Source: Collinsella tanakaei (lineage in GTDB: Bacteria > Actinomycetota > Coriobacteriia > Coriobacteriales > Coriobacteriaceae). From it: a DNA stretch of 64,000 nucleotides. Shown one piece after another: positions 27,929 through 36,771 of this stretch. Made by a program: the position numbers and the translations under genes. The notes below the pieces were generated by a model, which was not told where the DNA came from, searched no databases, and saw only the letters and a list, made by a program, of their open reading frames with translations. Position 1 is the stretch's first letter; the number at the start of each line of letters is the position of its first letter. The stretch lies in NCBI RefSeq assembly GCF_030373545.1, contig NZ_JAUDCO010000005.1, positions 152,573-216,572 on the forward strand, in the 5' to 3' direction.

Positions 27929-28840
27929 ATGTCCAACCCCATCGACATCACGAAGATGCACGGCATCATTCCACCCATCATCACCCCGGTTGACGAGAAC
28001 GAGAACATTGACATCCCCCGCCTGCGCGAGCACGTGAACTACATCATCGAACATGGTGTGGACGGCATCCTCGCCTTCGGCAGCAATTCCGAGTTCTACA
28101 TGTTCAGCGACGACGAGATGCTCGAGGCGACGGAGGCGATTATCGAGGAGGCCGCGGGTCGCGTGCCGGTCATCTTCGGACTGGGCCACATCAGGACCAA
28201 GCACGCCGTCGCCCTGGCGAAGCGGGCGGCGGAGCTTCCCATCGATGCCATTTCCGTTCTTCACCCCATGTTCATCCAGCCGACCGAGGAGGCCCTCGAG
28301 CATCATTTCACCGCGATCGCGAACGCGGTGCCCGATACGTTCGTCTTCATCTACCACAATCCCGGTCGATGCGGTTACGCCATGTCCAACGCGCTCATCT
28401 CGCGCTTGGCGCATCAGGTTCCCAATATTCTGGGCATCAAGGACTCCACGGGCGATATCACGCGCCTGCAGGAGCTCGTTCGTCTGTGCTCTGATATCGA
28501 TTTCGCGATTTTCGCGGGCAAGGACACCACCGTGTTCCCCAGTCTGTGCTGCGGCGCCGACGGCGCGGTCTGCTCGACCTCGAACATGTTCCCCGATCTC
28601 GTGTGCGGCATCTACGACAAGTTCGTCGCCGGCGACTATGAGGGCTCGCGCGAGTGCCAGTTCAAGCTGAACCCCATCCGCCTGTCCCAGGATGCCGCGA
28701 GCTTCCCGGCCGCAACGAAGGACATGGCCAACCTCATGGGCATGAACGTGGGCCCCTCCGTGCTGCCCACCGAGGCCTCGAAGGGAGCCGTGCTCGAGGG
28801 CATGAAGGCTGCCATGCGGGCCGGCGGCTATCTCGACTAA
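27929..28840 (+). CDS. DHDPS/N-acetylneuraminate lyase family protein, probable 5-keto-4-deoxyglucarate aldolase
   Basis: A 303-residue class I Schiff-base lyase. Key residues are the carboxylate-binding loop GSNSEF (in place of GTTGE), Tyr142 in FIYHNPGR, the Schiff-base Lys171 in GIKDSTGD, and AGKDTTVFPSLCCGADGAV. It follows glucarate dehydratase by 17 bases, with GGAGAA as RBS. In Bacillus a related family member (KdgD) decarboxylates and dehydrates keto-deoxyglucarate, but that route needs a semialdehyde dehydrogenase, absent here, whereas tartronate semialdehyde reductase and glycerate kinase follow. The context therefore favours aldol cleavage to pyruvate and tartronate semialdehyde, replacing GarL. 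The family is sure; the reaction is inferred. Confidence 0.75.
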   Translation: MSNPIDITKMHGIIPPIITPVDENENIDIPRLREHVNYIIEHGVDGILAFGSNSEFYMFSDDEMLEATEAIIEEAAGRVPVIFGLGHIRTKHAVALAKRAAELPIDAISVLHPMFIQPTEEALEHHFTAIANAVPDTFVFIYHNPGRCGYAMSNALISRLAHQVPNILGIKDSTGDITRLQELVRLCSDIDFAIFAGKDTTVFPSLCCGADGAVCSTSNMFPDLVCGIYDKFVAGDYEGSRECQFKLNPIRLSQDAASFPAATKDMANLMGMNVGPSVLPTEASKGAVLEGMKAAMRAGGYLD

Positions 28841-28894
28841 CGCCTTTCCCTGGCCGATGCCGCCTGCACCGCGGCGTCCGGCTTCAGCTCCCGT

Positions 28895-28932
28895 GCGCGG
28901 AGCGCCTCCCCCCTCGATTTTCCGCTCCGCGC
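28895..28932. repeat. Inverted repeat between lyase and glycerate kinase genes
   Basis: GCGCGGAGCG and CGCTCCGCGC flank an 18-base loop in the 163-bp gap. There is no T-run directly after; it may be an mRNA stability or attenuation hairpin. Confidence 0.4.
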
Positions 28933-29003
28933 GCGCAACTTGCTAGCCGACTTCGGCTGTACCGAATACTCCGTTTGCCTGATCTGACCGAAAGGAGGTA
29001 CTC

Positions 29004-30170
29004 ATGGACACGCTTTCCGTTCTGATCGCTTCCGATTCCTTCAAGGGCTCCGTTTCCAGCAAGGATATCGCCGACCTGCTGGAGCAGGGCATCCATCGCG
29101 TTAGCCCTGGCTGTGAAGTTCGCAAGTTCGCCATCGCCGATGGGGGCGAGGGCACCGTCGAGGCCGTCATGTCCGCTCTCGGCGGGCAGCTGATGTCCGT
29201 CGACGTTCTCGATCCGCTGGGCGGCAACGTCACCGCGCATTACGGCATGATCGGCGACGACACGGCCGTCATCGAGATGGCCGAGGCGAGCGGCATCACG
29301 CTCATCGAGCAGACCAGCGAAAACGCAGGCCGCGCCTCCACGTGGGGCGTCGGCCAGGTGATGCTCGACGCCGTCGAGCACGGCGCCAAGCGCATCTACA
29401 TCGGCCTGGGCGGTTCCGCCACCAGCGATGGCGGCGCGGGCATGGCCAAGGCGCTGGGCGTCCGGTTTCTCGACAGCAAGGGCGAGGATATCCCGTGCGG
29501 GCTCATCGGCCTGAAGGAACTCGACTCCATCGACTGCTCCCAGATGACGCATGCCCTGAACGGTATCGAGATCATCGCCATCACCGATGTCACGAACCCG
29601 CTGACCGGTCCGGACGGTGCCGTGTGCGTCTACGGCCCGCAGAAGGGCATCCCTGCCGACGCCATCGCGCACATGGACGGGATGATGGTCCGCTACGCCA
29701 GGATCCTCAAGGATACCGTCGGCCGCGACATCGACGCCGTCCCGGGATCGGGTGCCGCGGGAGGCCTGGGTGCGGCGCTCGTCGCGTTCTGCAACGCGAA
29801 GATCGCCCGCGGCATCGATACCGTGCTCGACCTCATCGGGCTCGAAGACGCCATGGTCGGCGTCGACCTGGTCATCACGGGCGAAGGCCGCATGGACGCT
29901 CAGTCCGCCTTCGGCAAGGCTCCCGTGGGCGTCGCGCGCCGCGCCAAGCACCACGGCATCCCCGTGGTCGCTGTGGTCGGCGGCCGTGCCGATGACCTGG
30001 GCGGGGTCTACGACGAGGGGATCGACCTGGTTCTCTCGATCGCTACGGGCCCCATAACGCTCGCTGAGAGCGTCGAGCACGCCGATACCCTCGTTCCCAT
30101 CGCGGGCGAGAACGTTGTGCGCACCCTGCTCGTGGGCGCCAAGGCGTGCGCACGCAGGCTCGCGTTCTGA
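29004..30170 (+). CDS. Glycerate kinase
   Basis: A 388-residue member of the GarK/GlxK glycerate kinase type 1 family, phosphorylating D-glycerate with ATP (to 2-phosphoglycerate in characterised members). Visible motifs are IASDSFKGSVSS at the N-terminus, the strongly conserved IADGGEGTVEA, IGLGGSATSDGGAGMAKALG, GPQKG, GSGAAGGLGAAL and GEGRMDAQSAFGKAP. The length is normal. AAAGGAGGT lies 5 bases before ATG 29004. In the cluster it takes glycerate from the GarR-type reductase and passes it to lower glycolysis. Confidence 0.93.
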   Translation: MDTLSVLIASDSFKGSVSSKDIADLLEQGIHRVSPGCEVRKFAIADGGEGTVEAVMSALGGQLMSVDVLDPLGGNVTAHYGMIGDDTAVIEMAEASGITLIEQTSENAGRASTWGVGQVMLDAVEHGAKRIYIGLGGSATSDGGAGMAKALGVRFLDSKGEDIPCGLIGLKELDSIDCSQMTHALNGIEIIAITDVTNPLTGPDGAVCVYGPQKGIPADAIAHMDGMMVRYARILKDTVGRDIDAVPGSGAAGGLGAALVAFCNAKIARGIDTVLDLIGLEDAMVGVDLVITGEGRMDAQSAFGKAPVGVARRAKHHGIPVVAVVGGRADDLGGVYDEGIDLVLSIATGPITLAESVEHADTLVPIAGENVVRTLLVGAKACARRLAF

Positions 30171-30265
30171 GAGGCAACGCCTCATACCCTGGGGTTCCCG
30201 CTCGGGTGGAGTCGAGCGTGAACATAGATAGAACACTGCACCTATATACGAGAAAGGATCGTGCA

Positions 30266-31150
30266 ATGAACGTAGGTTTCGTCGGTCTGGGCATCATGGG
30301 CAAGCCCATGTCCATCAACGTTCAGAAGGCCGGTCATACGGTCTATGCGTATGACTTCCACATCGAGAACGCCAACGACCTCGTCGAGCTCGGTGGCGTC
30401 GCGTGCGCCAGCGGCAAGGAGGTCGCTGAGAACTCCGACGTCGTCATCACCATGCTCCCCAACTCCCCGCACGTTGAGAGCGCCCTGTTTGGCGAGAACG
30501 GCATCGCCGAGGGCCTGACCGCCGGCAAGTGCGTCATCGACATGAGCTCCATCGCCCCGCTGGCGAGCCGTGACTTCGCCAAGCGCCTCGAGGAGATCGG
30601 CGTCGACTTCCTGGACGCCCCCGTCTCCGGCGGCGAGCCCAAGGCCATCGACGGCACCATCGCCGTCATGGTCGGTGGCAAAGAGGACGTCTTCGCCAAG
30701 TACGAGGACCTGCTCAAGACCATGGCTTCCACCGTCACCCTCGTGGGTGAGGTCGGCGCCGGCAACATCACCAAGCTCGCCAACCAGATGATCGTCGCCA
30801 TCAACATCGCTGGCGTCTGCGAGGCCTACTCCCTTGCCAAGAAGGCCGGCGTCGACCCGGCGCGCGTCTACGAGGCCATCCGCTCCGGTCTGGCCGGCTC
30901 CACGGTCATGGACCAGAAGTCCCAGAAGATCTTCGACGGCGACTTCACGCCCGGCTTCCGCATCGAGCTCCACATCAAGGACCTTCAGAACGTTATGGAC
31001 ACCTCGCATCAGATCAACGTGTCCTCGCCGTTCTCCGCGCTCGCCATGGAGATCATGCAGTCCCTCAAGGCCCACGGCCACGAGAAGGACGATCACTCCG
31101 GTATCGCCGAGTGGTACGAGATGGTCAACGACATGAAGCTGCAGGGCTAA
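30266..31150 (+). CDS. garR: 2-hydroxy-3-oxopropionate (tartronate semialdehyde) reductase
   Basis: A 294-residue beta-hydroxyacid dehydrogenase that reduces tartronate semialdehyde to D-glycerate with NAD(P)H. Motifs are the dinucleotide fold MNVGFVGLGIMGKPMSIN, VVITMLPNSPHVE, the substrate motif FLDAPVSGGEPKA, and GNITKLANQ with the catalytic Lys. Codon bias is extreme, matching the second dehydratase and suggesting strong expression. GAAAGGA precedes ATG 30266 by 7 bases. It is last in the cluster, ending at a strong terminator. Its presence is the main argument that keto-deoxyglucarate is cleaved rather than dehydrated. Confidence 0.93.
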   Translation: MNVGFVGLGIMGKPMSINVQKAGHTVYAYDFHIENANDLVELGGVACASGKEVAENSDVVITMLPNSPHVESALFGENGIAEGLTAGKCVIDMSSIAPLASRDFAKRLEEIGVDFLDAPVSGGEPKAIDGTIAVMVGGKEDVFAKYEDLLKTMASTVTLVGEVGAGNITKLANQMIVAINIAGVCEAYSLAKKAGVDPARVYEAIRSGLAGSTVMDQKSQKIFDGDFTPGFRIELHIKDLQNVMDTSHQINVSSPFSALAMEIMQSLKAHGHEKDDHSGIAEWYEMVNDMKLQG

Positions 31151-31179
31151 GCGCCAGCAAGCATCGTTCCATTGCGTGA

Positions 31180-31213
31180 AGGCGGCATCCGGCGCTCCGG
31201 GTGCCGCCTTTTT
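31180..31213 (+). terminator. Terminator of the diacid cluster
   Basis: AGGCGGCA-TCCGG pairs with CCGGG-TGCCGCCT, followed by TTTTT, 30 bases after garR. The remaining bases to 31513 show a possible TATAGT -10 near 31345 but no gene. Confidence 0.88.
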
Positions 31214-31513
31214 GTATGACGGTGGGCGCGGTCGTTCCGTTTTCGCTCTGTCGGACCAGTGGTTTGTGCTCAGGGACGCATGTTCGTGCCGACGCGACGC
31301 AGCATCGTGGCCTTTGGAACATAGGAGCGCATCGACGGCGCGCATATAGTCATATCAGGTATACACCACAAGTACACCTAGGCCCGAAATGCGGCTGTTA
31401 GCATGAGAAACAATCCGCGAACAGGGCAGCGCGCAACCGCGAAGATGCGGCGTCGCGCATTCGGGGATGCGGATCGAGCCGGCCGCTTGGCGGTCGGGCG
31501 AAAGGAGGGCGGC

Positions 31514-32749
31514 ATGGCCGTTCGTATCGTTGAGGAAGCAAATAGGTGCCTTCAGTGCAAGCGGCCCCTGTGTCAGAAGGGCTGCCCCATCTCCACCAAC
31601 ATCCCCGAGGTCATCCGCCTGTTCAAGGAGGGCGAGATCACGGCCGCCGGCGAGATGCTGTTTGACAACAACCCCTTCTCGCTCGTCTGCTCCATGGTCT
31701 GCAACCACGAGGGGCAGTGCGAGGGCCACTGCATCCGCGGCCGCAAGGAGACCCCGGTCCACTTCAGCGCCATCGAGACCTTCATCTCCGATCTGTACCT
31801 CGACCGCATGGTCATCGAGAAGAAGCCTGCGAACGGCCACAAGGCCGCCGTCATCGGCGCCGGCCCCGCCGGCCTCACCGTCGCCATCAGGCTTGCGCGC
31901 GAGGGCTACGGCGTGACCGTCTTTGATTCCAAGGACCGCATCGGCGGCGTCATGCGCTACGGCATTCCCGAGTTCCGTCTGCCGCGCACCATCCTGGACC
32001 GCTACGCCAAGCGCCTCGAGGAGATGGGCGTGAAGTTCCGCGCCTGCACCACGATTGGCGGCGCGCTCGAGATCGGCGACCTTCTGCGCGACGGCTACGA
32101 GACGGTCTTTATCGGCACGGGCGTGTGGCGTCCGCGCACCCTCGGCCTTGAGGGCGAGTCGCTGCCCAACGTGCACTTCTCCGTGGACTACCTGAGCGAT
32201 CCGTCCGCGTTCAACCTGGGCGAGAACGTCGCGATCATCGGCGTGGGCAACTCCGGCATGGACGTGGCCCGCACCGCGCTGCGCCACGGGGCGCGCCACG
32301 TGCGCATGTACGCGCGCTCCAAGCACGTGACGGCAAGCTCCGACGAGCTCGCGTACGCGCAGCTCGAGGGCGCCGAGCTCGTCTACTGCAAAGACGTGGT
32401 CAAGATCACCGAGGAGGGCCCGCTGTTCCGCACGAACATCCTCGACGAGGACGGCAACATCATCGGATGCGAGGACGAGCTCGACCAGGTGCATGTCGAC
32501 TCGACGATCATCGCCATCAGCCAGGGTCCCAAGAACAAGCTGCTGCTCACGACGCCGGGTCTCGAGTGCTCCGCGACGGGTCTTCTGCTCACGGACGACA
32601 ACGGCATGACGACCGTCGACGGCGTGTTCGCCGCGGGCGACGTGGTGACGGGTTCCAAGAACGTGGTGAGCGCCGTGGCGGTCGCCAAGGACGTTGCGGA
32701 TGCGATGATGCGCTACATGTCGGGCGATCGCACCGCCGAGGAGAAGTAG
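31514..32749 (+). CDS. GltD-like FAD/NAD(P)-dependent oxidoreductase
   Basis: A 411-residue flavoprotein resembling the glutamate synthase small subunit and NfnB/SudA-type NAD(P)H oxidoreductases. The N-terminal Fer4_20-type domain has cysteines in CLQCKRPLCQKGCP and VCNHEGQCEGHC for iron-sulfur clusters. The first dinucleotide site is VIGAGPAGLTVA and the second IIGVGNSGMDVA; near the end GVFAAGDVVTGSKNV binds FAD. No large GltB or NfnA partner is adjacent. ATG 31514 has an ideal AAAGGAGG. It could supply reducing equivalents or act alone as a ferredoxin-NADP-type enzyme; the true acceptor is unknown. Confidence 0.82.
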   Translation: MAVRIVEEANRCLQCKRPLCQKGCPISTNIPEVIRLFKEGEITAAGEMLFDNNPFSLVCSMVCNHEGQCEGHCIRGRKETPVHFSAIETFISDLYLDRMVIEKKPANGHKAAVIGAGPAGLTVAIRLAREGYGVTVFDSKDRIGGVMRYGIPEFRLPRTILDRYAKRLEEMGVKFRACTTIGGALEIGDLLRDGYETVFIGTGVWRPRTLGLEGESLPNVHFSVDYLSDPSAFNLGENVAIIGVGNSGMDVARTALRHGARHVRMYARSKHVTASSDELAYAQLEGAELVYCKDVVKITEEGPLFRTNILDEDGNIIGCEDELDQVHVDSTIIAISQGPKNKLLLTTPGLECSATGLLLTDDNGMTTVDGVFAAGDVVTGSKNVVSAVAVAKDVADAMMRYMSGDRTAEEK

Positions 32750-32919
32750 CCCCCTGCGGCGCTCGGGGCGTCCCTTGTGCGCGATGTGGCGTGCGGCTGC
32801 AAGATCGCGCTCAGGGGATGCCCCGGGTGCCTTACCCGAAGCTTCGCCGCAGTGCGATGTGCGCCTTGCGGCGGGGCCTGCCGACGGCCGACGCGCGGTC
32901 TGACGGCGCCGTTGTATGG

Positions 32920-32985
32920 GTGGGCGAGCTTCAGCTTTTTTGCCGGTTTACTCCTTTCACGGTGAAAAGGCTGAAGCTCGCCCAC
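32920..32985. terminator. Long, possibly bidirectional terminator hairpin
   Basis: GTGGGCGAGCTTCAGCTTTT pairs perfectly with AAAAGGCTGAAGCTCGCCCAC apart from one bulge, around a 25-base loop, followed by TTTGTGTTTTT on the plus strand. It lies 170 bp after the oxidoreductase stop. The 32750-33144 interval shows no gene. Confidence 0.7.
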
Positions 32986-33144
32986 TTTGTGTTTTTGCCG
33001 ATGGTGCGGGCTGCCGCGGTGCTGCTGCGTGTCGGGTGTCATCGGAGCTTTTCCACACCGGGGCACCGCTGTGTTCGGCGGTGTCCTGCGGTACACTGTG
33101 CTGTTGACAACGGTGTGGAAAACCGGACGACGAAGGAGGCGCGC

Positions 33145-34308
33145 GTGGGCAAGAGCAGGGCAAAAGGGAAAAAGCGGCGCTGCATGCCGGACGAATCGGC
33201 GCTCGTGGCATCGCTGCCCAAGGTCGACGCCCTGCACGATGTTCCCTCGTTTGATGACCTGCGCGTCGACGACGCGCAGCGCGCCTCATTCGAGCAGTTC
33301 TGCAGCGAGCTTGCCGCCGCCGATGCCGTGGCCTCATCCGAGATGCGCCTCGGATGGGTCGTGCGGCTCGATCGCGGCTTTCCGCTGATCGCCACCGAGG
33401 ACGCGACGTTTCGCGCCGAGCACTCCGTCAACTTCGCGAAGACGCGCGGGGAGGCAGAGCGTCTGCTGCCGGCGATCGGCGACTGCGTTGCGGTGCGCGT
33501 CGCCCCCGGGCACGACATGGGCGTGATCGAGCGCGTGCTGCCGCGCCGCACCGCGTTTGAGCGCTGGCGCGGCAAGAACCGCGGTGAGCGCCAGGTGCTT
33601 GCTGCCAACGTGGACACGATCTTCATCGTGCAGCCGCTCGGCTCCACGCGCGATACCCCGGAGCTTATCCGCGACCGTATCGCCCGCTGTCTCGTCCTGA
33701 TCAACGACTGCGCGGCGACGCCGGTGGTGGTGCTCACCAAGGCCGACCGCTGCACGCGCGACGAGCTGGACCGCGTCCGCGCCGATGCGGTGCGCCTTGC
33801 CGGGGACGGCGTGCGCGTGGTGACGACCTCGTCCGCCACGGGCGAGGGGCTTGACGAGGTGCGCTCCTGCGTGCCCGCCGGCACGTGCGCGATGATTCTC
33901 GGCGAGTCGGGCGCGGGAAAGTCCACATTGCTCAACGCCCTGCTGGGCCATGAGGCGCTCGCCACCGGCGAGGTTCGCGAGCGCGATGATATGGGTCGCC
34001 ACACGACGGTCGCGCGCGTGATGGTCTCCCTGCCCGAGCCCTGCGGCATCATCGCCGATGCACCGGGCCTGCGGAGCCTGCCCCTTGTTGGCCACGAACG
34101 GGGGCTCGCGCGGACGTTTCCCGAGGTCGTCGAGGCGTCGCACGCGTGCCGCTTCAACGATTGCACCCATACCCATGAGCCGGGGTGCGCTGTGCGCGCG
34201 TCCGTGGAGGACGGCTCGATCGACCCGGTGCGCCTCGAGGCGTTTCTGTCGCTCGCCGGCGAGATGCGCGTGAGCGCCCAGAGCCTGGACCCTGATGTAA
34301 AGCTTTAG
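33145..34308 (+). CDS. rsgA: Ribosome small-subunit-dependent GTPase A
   Basis: A 387-residue circularly permuted GTPase that assists late 30S subunit maturation. The N-terminal OB-fold region is followed by the GTPase motifs in permuted order: G4 TKAD, G5 TSSATG, then G1 GESGAGKST (about residues 253-261), G2 and G3 DAPG, then the C-terminal zinc-finger segment CRFNDCTHTHEPGC. It starts at GTG 33145 with AAGGAGG five bases upstream, the only good initiation site in the frame. The N-terminal tail is about 60 residues longer than in E. coli and basic. It is monocistronic with its own terminator. Confidence 0.93.
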   Translation: MGKSRAKGKKRRCMPDESALVASLPKVDALHDVPSFDDLRVDDAQRASFEQFCSELAAADAVASSEMRLGWVVRLDRGFPLIATEDATFRAEHSVNFAKTRGEAERLLPAIGDCVAVRVAPGHDMGVIERVLPRRTAFERWRGKNRGERQVLAANVDTIFIVQPLGSTRDTPELIRDRIARCLVLINDCAATPVVVLTKADRCTRDELDRVRADAVRLAGDGVRVVTTSSATGEGLDEVRSCVPAGTCAMILGESGAGKSTLLNALLGHEALATGEVRERDDMGRHTTVARVMVSLPEPCGIIADAPGLRSLPLVGHERGLARTFPEVVEASHACRFNDCTHTHEPGCAVRASVEDGSIDPVRLEAFLSLAGEMRVSAQSLDPDVKL

Positions 34309-34341
34309 CCCGATATGTGATGCAGCCATATGGCCGAGATG

Positions 34342-34382
34342 CCGCCCGTCGTCCGATGAGCCCGGACGGCGGGCGGTTTTTT
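34342..34382 (+). terminator. Terminator of rsgA
   Basis: CCGCCCGTCGTCCG pairs with CGGACGGCGGGCGG around ATGAGCC, followed by TTTTTT. The following 248 bp to the pilus operon show no clear promoter or gene. Confidence 0.88.
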
Positions 34383-34630
34383 CATGCAAGAGACGGGGTT
34401 CTCACGGGCGCCCGACATCGGGCATGCCGACAGCGGGCGTTGTTCCAGGCCCCGTCAAACGGGTGTGTTTGGTTTGAGGGGGACATCCTGTCGGAGCGCG
34501 CCGGACTTTTTCAATTTGATGGGCTGCTGCCACCTGCCGCTCAACACAATGGGACCCACCCCATCGGCTGCGGTGAGCGCGCTGCGGAATCGCGTGGGGG
34601 TGAGGGCTGGCATCGGCGAAGGGGTACGCG

Positions 34631-35284
34631 GTGAAACGTAGGACAAGAATCGCGATCAGCGCGCTTTGCGGGGTCGCGGCAGCAGCACTCGCACTGTCGT
34701 ATGCCTCGTCGGTGCGGTCCGAAGCGGAGCGGATGCGCCGCGAGACGCTCGAGAGCTATGGGGGCGACCTGGTCGCCGTGTGCGTGGCGACGCGCGATAT
34801 CGAGCCGGGGGACACGCTTGACGAGAGCAACGTCGCGGTCGAGGAGTGGGTCGCGAGCCTGCTTCCTCCCGATGCCGTGACATCGCTGGCCGATGTTGCC
34901 GGAAAGGTGGCGACGTCGCGGATTCCCCAGCGGGCCGTCCTGTGCCCGGCCTATGTGGAGGCTCGTGCCGGGGACCTTGAGGTTCCCGATGGATGCGTGG
35001 CGGTGAGCGTGGCGAGCGACGCCGAGCACGCGGTGGGCGGTGCGCTCGCGCGCGGCGATGCCGTGGACGTCTATGTATCGAAAGATGCCGTCGCCGACCG
35101 GCTCACTTCTGCGCGCGTGCTGGACACGAGCGCGCTTGCGACCGGCGGGGGCGAGGTGAGCTGGGTGACGCTTGCGGTCGAGCCCTCCTGCGTGCAGGAG
35201 CTGCTCGCTGCGATGTCACTCGGCCAGGTGACGCTGGTCGTTCCCGGGGAGATGCCGAAGACGGGTCAGGAGGATGAATCATGA
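34631..35284 (+). CDS. cpaB: Flp pilus assembly protein, CpaB-like (SAF domain)
   Basis: A 217-residue protein with one N-terminal transmembrane helix (residues 5-25) followed by a SAF domain: VCVATRDIEPGDTLDESNV and IPQRAVLCPAYV. It resembles CpaB/RcpC, the periplasmic or cell-surface factor of Tad pili. The start is GTG 34631 with AAGGGG upstream. It is the first gene of a Tad operon and overlaps the next by ATGA. The operon lacks an outer-membrane secretin, as expected for a Gram-positive cell envelope. Confidence 0.8.
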   Translation: MKRRTRIAISALCGVAAAALALSYASSVRSEAERMRRETLESYGGDLVAVCVATRDIEPGDTLDESNVAVEEWVASLLPPDAVTSLADVAGKVATSRIPQRAVLCPAYVEARAGDLEVPDGCVAVSVASDAEHAVGGALARGDAVDVYVSKDAVADRLTSARVLDTSALATGGGEVSWVTLAVEPSCVQELLAAMSLGQVTLVVPGEMPKTGQEDES

Positions 35285-36771
35285 GTTCGCCGATCTGGTT
35301 GATGTGTTGCGCCGCGGACGGCGCCGAGCCCTTGCGGGACGAGATCTTTCTGCGCGAGCCCGGTGCCCAGCTGCTGCGTTTTGAAGACCCCGAAGCGGTC
35401 GACCGCATGGTGCGGGCATCGGATGACCTGCTCGCCGGCATCGCGGTGCGCGTTGTCGGGCCGGTCGATGGGGTGCGGGCGGCGCTTGCCGGCGCAAAGG
35501 CGGCGCACGTGCCCGTGCTGGCGTTTGTCGACCACCTGGATGCCGGGGACGCTGCGCGTCTGTTCCATGCGGGTGCAACCGAGGTCATCGCCGCAGGGGG
35601 TGCGAGCCCCGCTGCGAGAGAGTCTCAGGCATGCACGGGAAAGGGCGACCTGTGTCGGGTGCCGTCCCCTGCGGACGATGAAGCGCCGGCGGAGGCGCCG
35701 CCCTGGGATGAGCGCGTATCGGCTGCGGCGCCGCGTGCGGAACAGGAGCCGCTTGCGAAAGATGCTGGCGGCGCGATGCCTCCGCCTGCGGACACCGAAT
35801 CGGGTGCGCCCGGAAGGGTGTCGACGGATGCGAGCGCTGATGCTGCCAAGGGGCGGTTTCCGGCCGGCGCCACGGCTGCTGGCAGCCGTGTGAGCGACAC
35901 GGCCGAAGCGTCCGACGATCGCCGCCCCGCCCCGCTCGTGGTTGCCATATCGGGGCGGGGTGGATGCGGGAAGTCGACGATCACCGTGGCGATGGCGTGG
36001 TGGGCTGCCCATATGGGGCTCAAGGCGGCAGTGGTTGACCTGGACCTCATGTTCGGCAACCTCTACGAGCTGATGGGGGTCGAGCGGGTGTGCGACCTTG
36101 CCGGGCTTGTCGCGGCGGATGGGGCACCTGCCTGCACGCGCCCCGCCATCGAGGCGACCGCCATGCGGATCGCTCCCGGCTTAACGCTATGGGGTCCGTG
36201 CACTGCGCCGGAACAGGCCGAGCTCCTCTCGGTCCCCAGCGAGCAGCTCATCGAGGTGCTGCGGCGGGAGGCCGATGTCATATTCGCGGACACCTCGGTG
36301 TTTTGGGGAGACGCGGCGGCGTCGGCGGTCTCCCGCTGCGATCGCTGCCTGGTGGTCGGCACCGGGGGCGTGTCGGATGGGGAGTCCGCCGCGCGCGCCG
36401 TGGCGCTCGCGGCGCGCATCGGCGTGCCTAAAACGCGCATGACATGCGTGTTCAACAGATTCGGCGCACCGGGCTGTGACGAGGAGCGCGCGCTGCGCTT
36501 TGAGATGGCCGTCGCCCTGCGCTCGCGGATGCGTATCGCGGACGGCGGCTCCTATGTCAGCGACCTGCTTGCGTACGGCCGCATCGGCGATCTGCTCGTG
36601 ACGCCCGGCGCGTTTTCACGCGACATCCAGGCGCGCACCTACGAGCTGCTCAAAGAGCTCGGCTGTCCGCTCGAGGCGTGGGACGAGCGGCATCGGGTGG
36701 CGGGCGCGATCGATCAGCGCAGATCGCGCATCCGTCTGCCTTGGAAACGAGAGGAGGTGGGGGCACGATGA
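35281..36771 (+). CDS. TadZ/CpaE-like P-loop ATPase
   Basis: A 496-residue pilus localisation ATPase. A receiver-like N-terminal domain (about residues 1-115) is joined by a low-complexity linker of about 100 residues rich in Ala, Pro and Glu to a MinD/ParA-type domain with deviant Walker A SGRGGCGKST (about 223-232) and the VVDLDLMFGNL signature of the TadZ/CpaE family. It starts within the stop of cpaB (ATGA) and ends within the start of tadA (ATGA), so translation is coupled. Its known role is placing the Tad machine at a cell pole or site. Confidence 0.82.
   Translation: MSSPIWLMCCAADGAEPLRDEIFLREPGAQLLRFEDPEAVDRMVRASDDLLAGIAVRVVGPVDGVRAALAGAKAAHVPVLAFVDHLDAGDAARLFHAGATEVIAAGGASPAARESQACTGKGDLCRVPSPADDEAPAEAPPWDERVSAAAPRAEQEPLAKDAGGAMPPPADTESGAPGRVSTDASADAAKGRFPAGATAAGSRVSDTAEASDDRRPAPLVVAISGRGGCGKSTITVAMAWWAAHMGLKAAVVDLDLMFGNLYELMGVERVCDLAGLVAADGAPACTRPAIEATAMRIAPGLTLWGPCTAPEQAELLSVPSEQLIEVLRREADVIFADTSVFWGDAAASAVSRCDRCLVVGTGGVSDGESAARAVALAARIGVPKTRMTCVFNRFGAPGCDEERALRFEMAVALRSRMRIADGGSYVSDLLAYGRIGDLLVTPGAFSRDIQARTYELLKELGCPLEAWDERHRVAGAIDQRRSRIRLPWKREEVGAR

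Noticed and set aside
27929..28840. Dihydrodipicolinate synthase (dapA)
   Set aside because: Fold and Lys/Tyr match the superfamily, but the GTTGE loop is altered and the gene is embedded in a glucarate cluster.
32777..32965. Small Cys-rich ORF after the GltD-like gene
   Set aside because: No RBS, and it reads into the terminator hairpin; likely chance.
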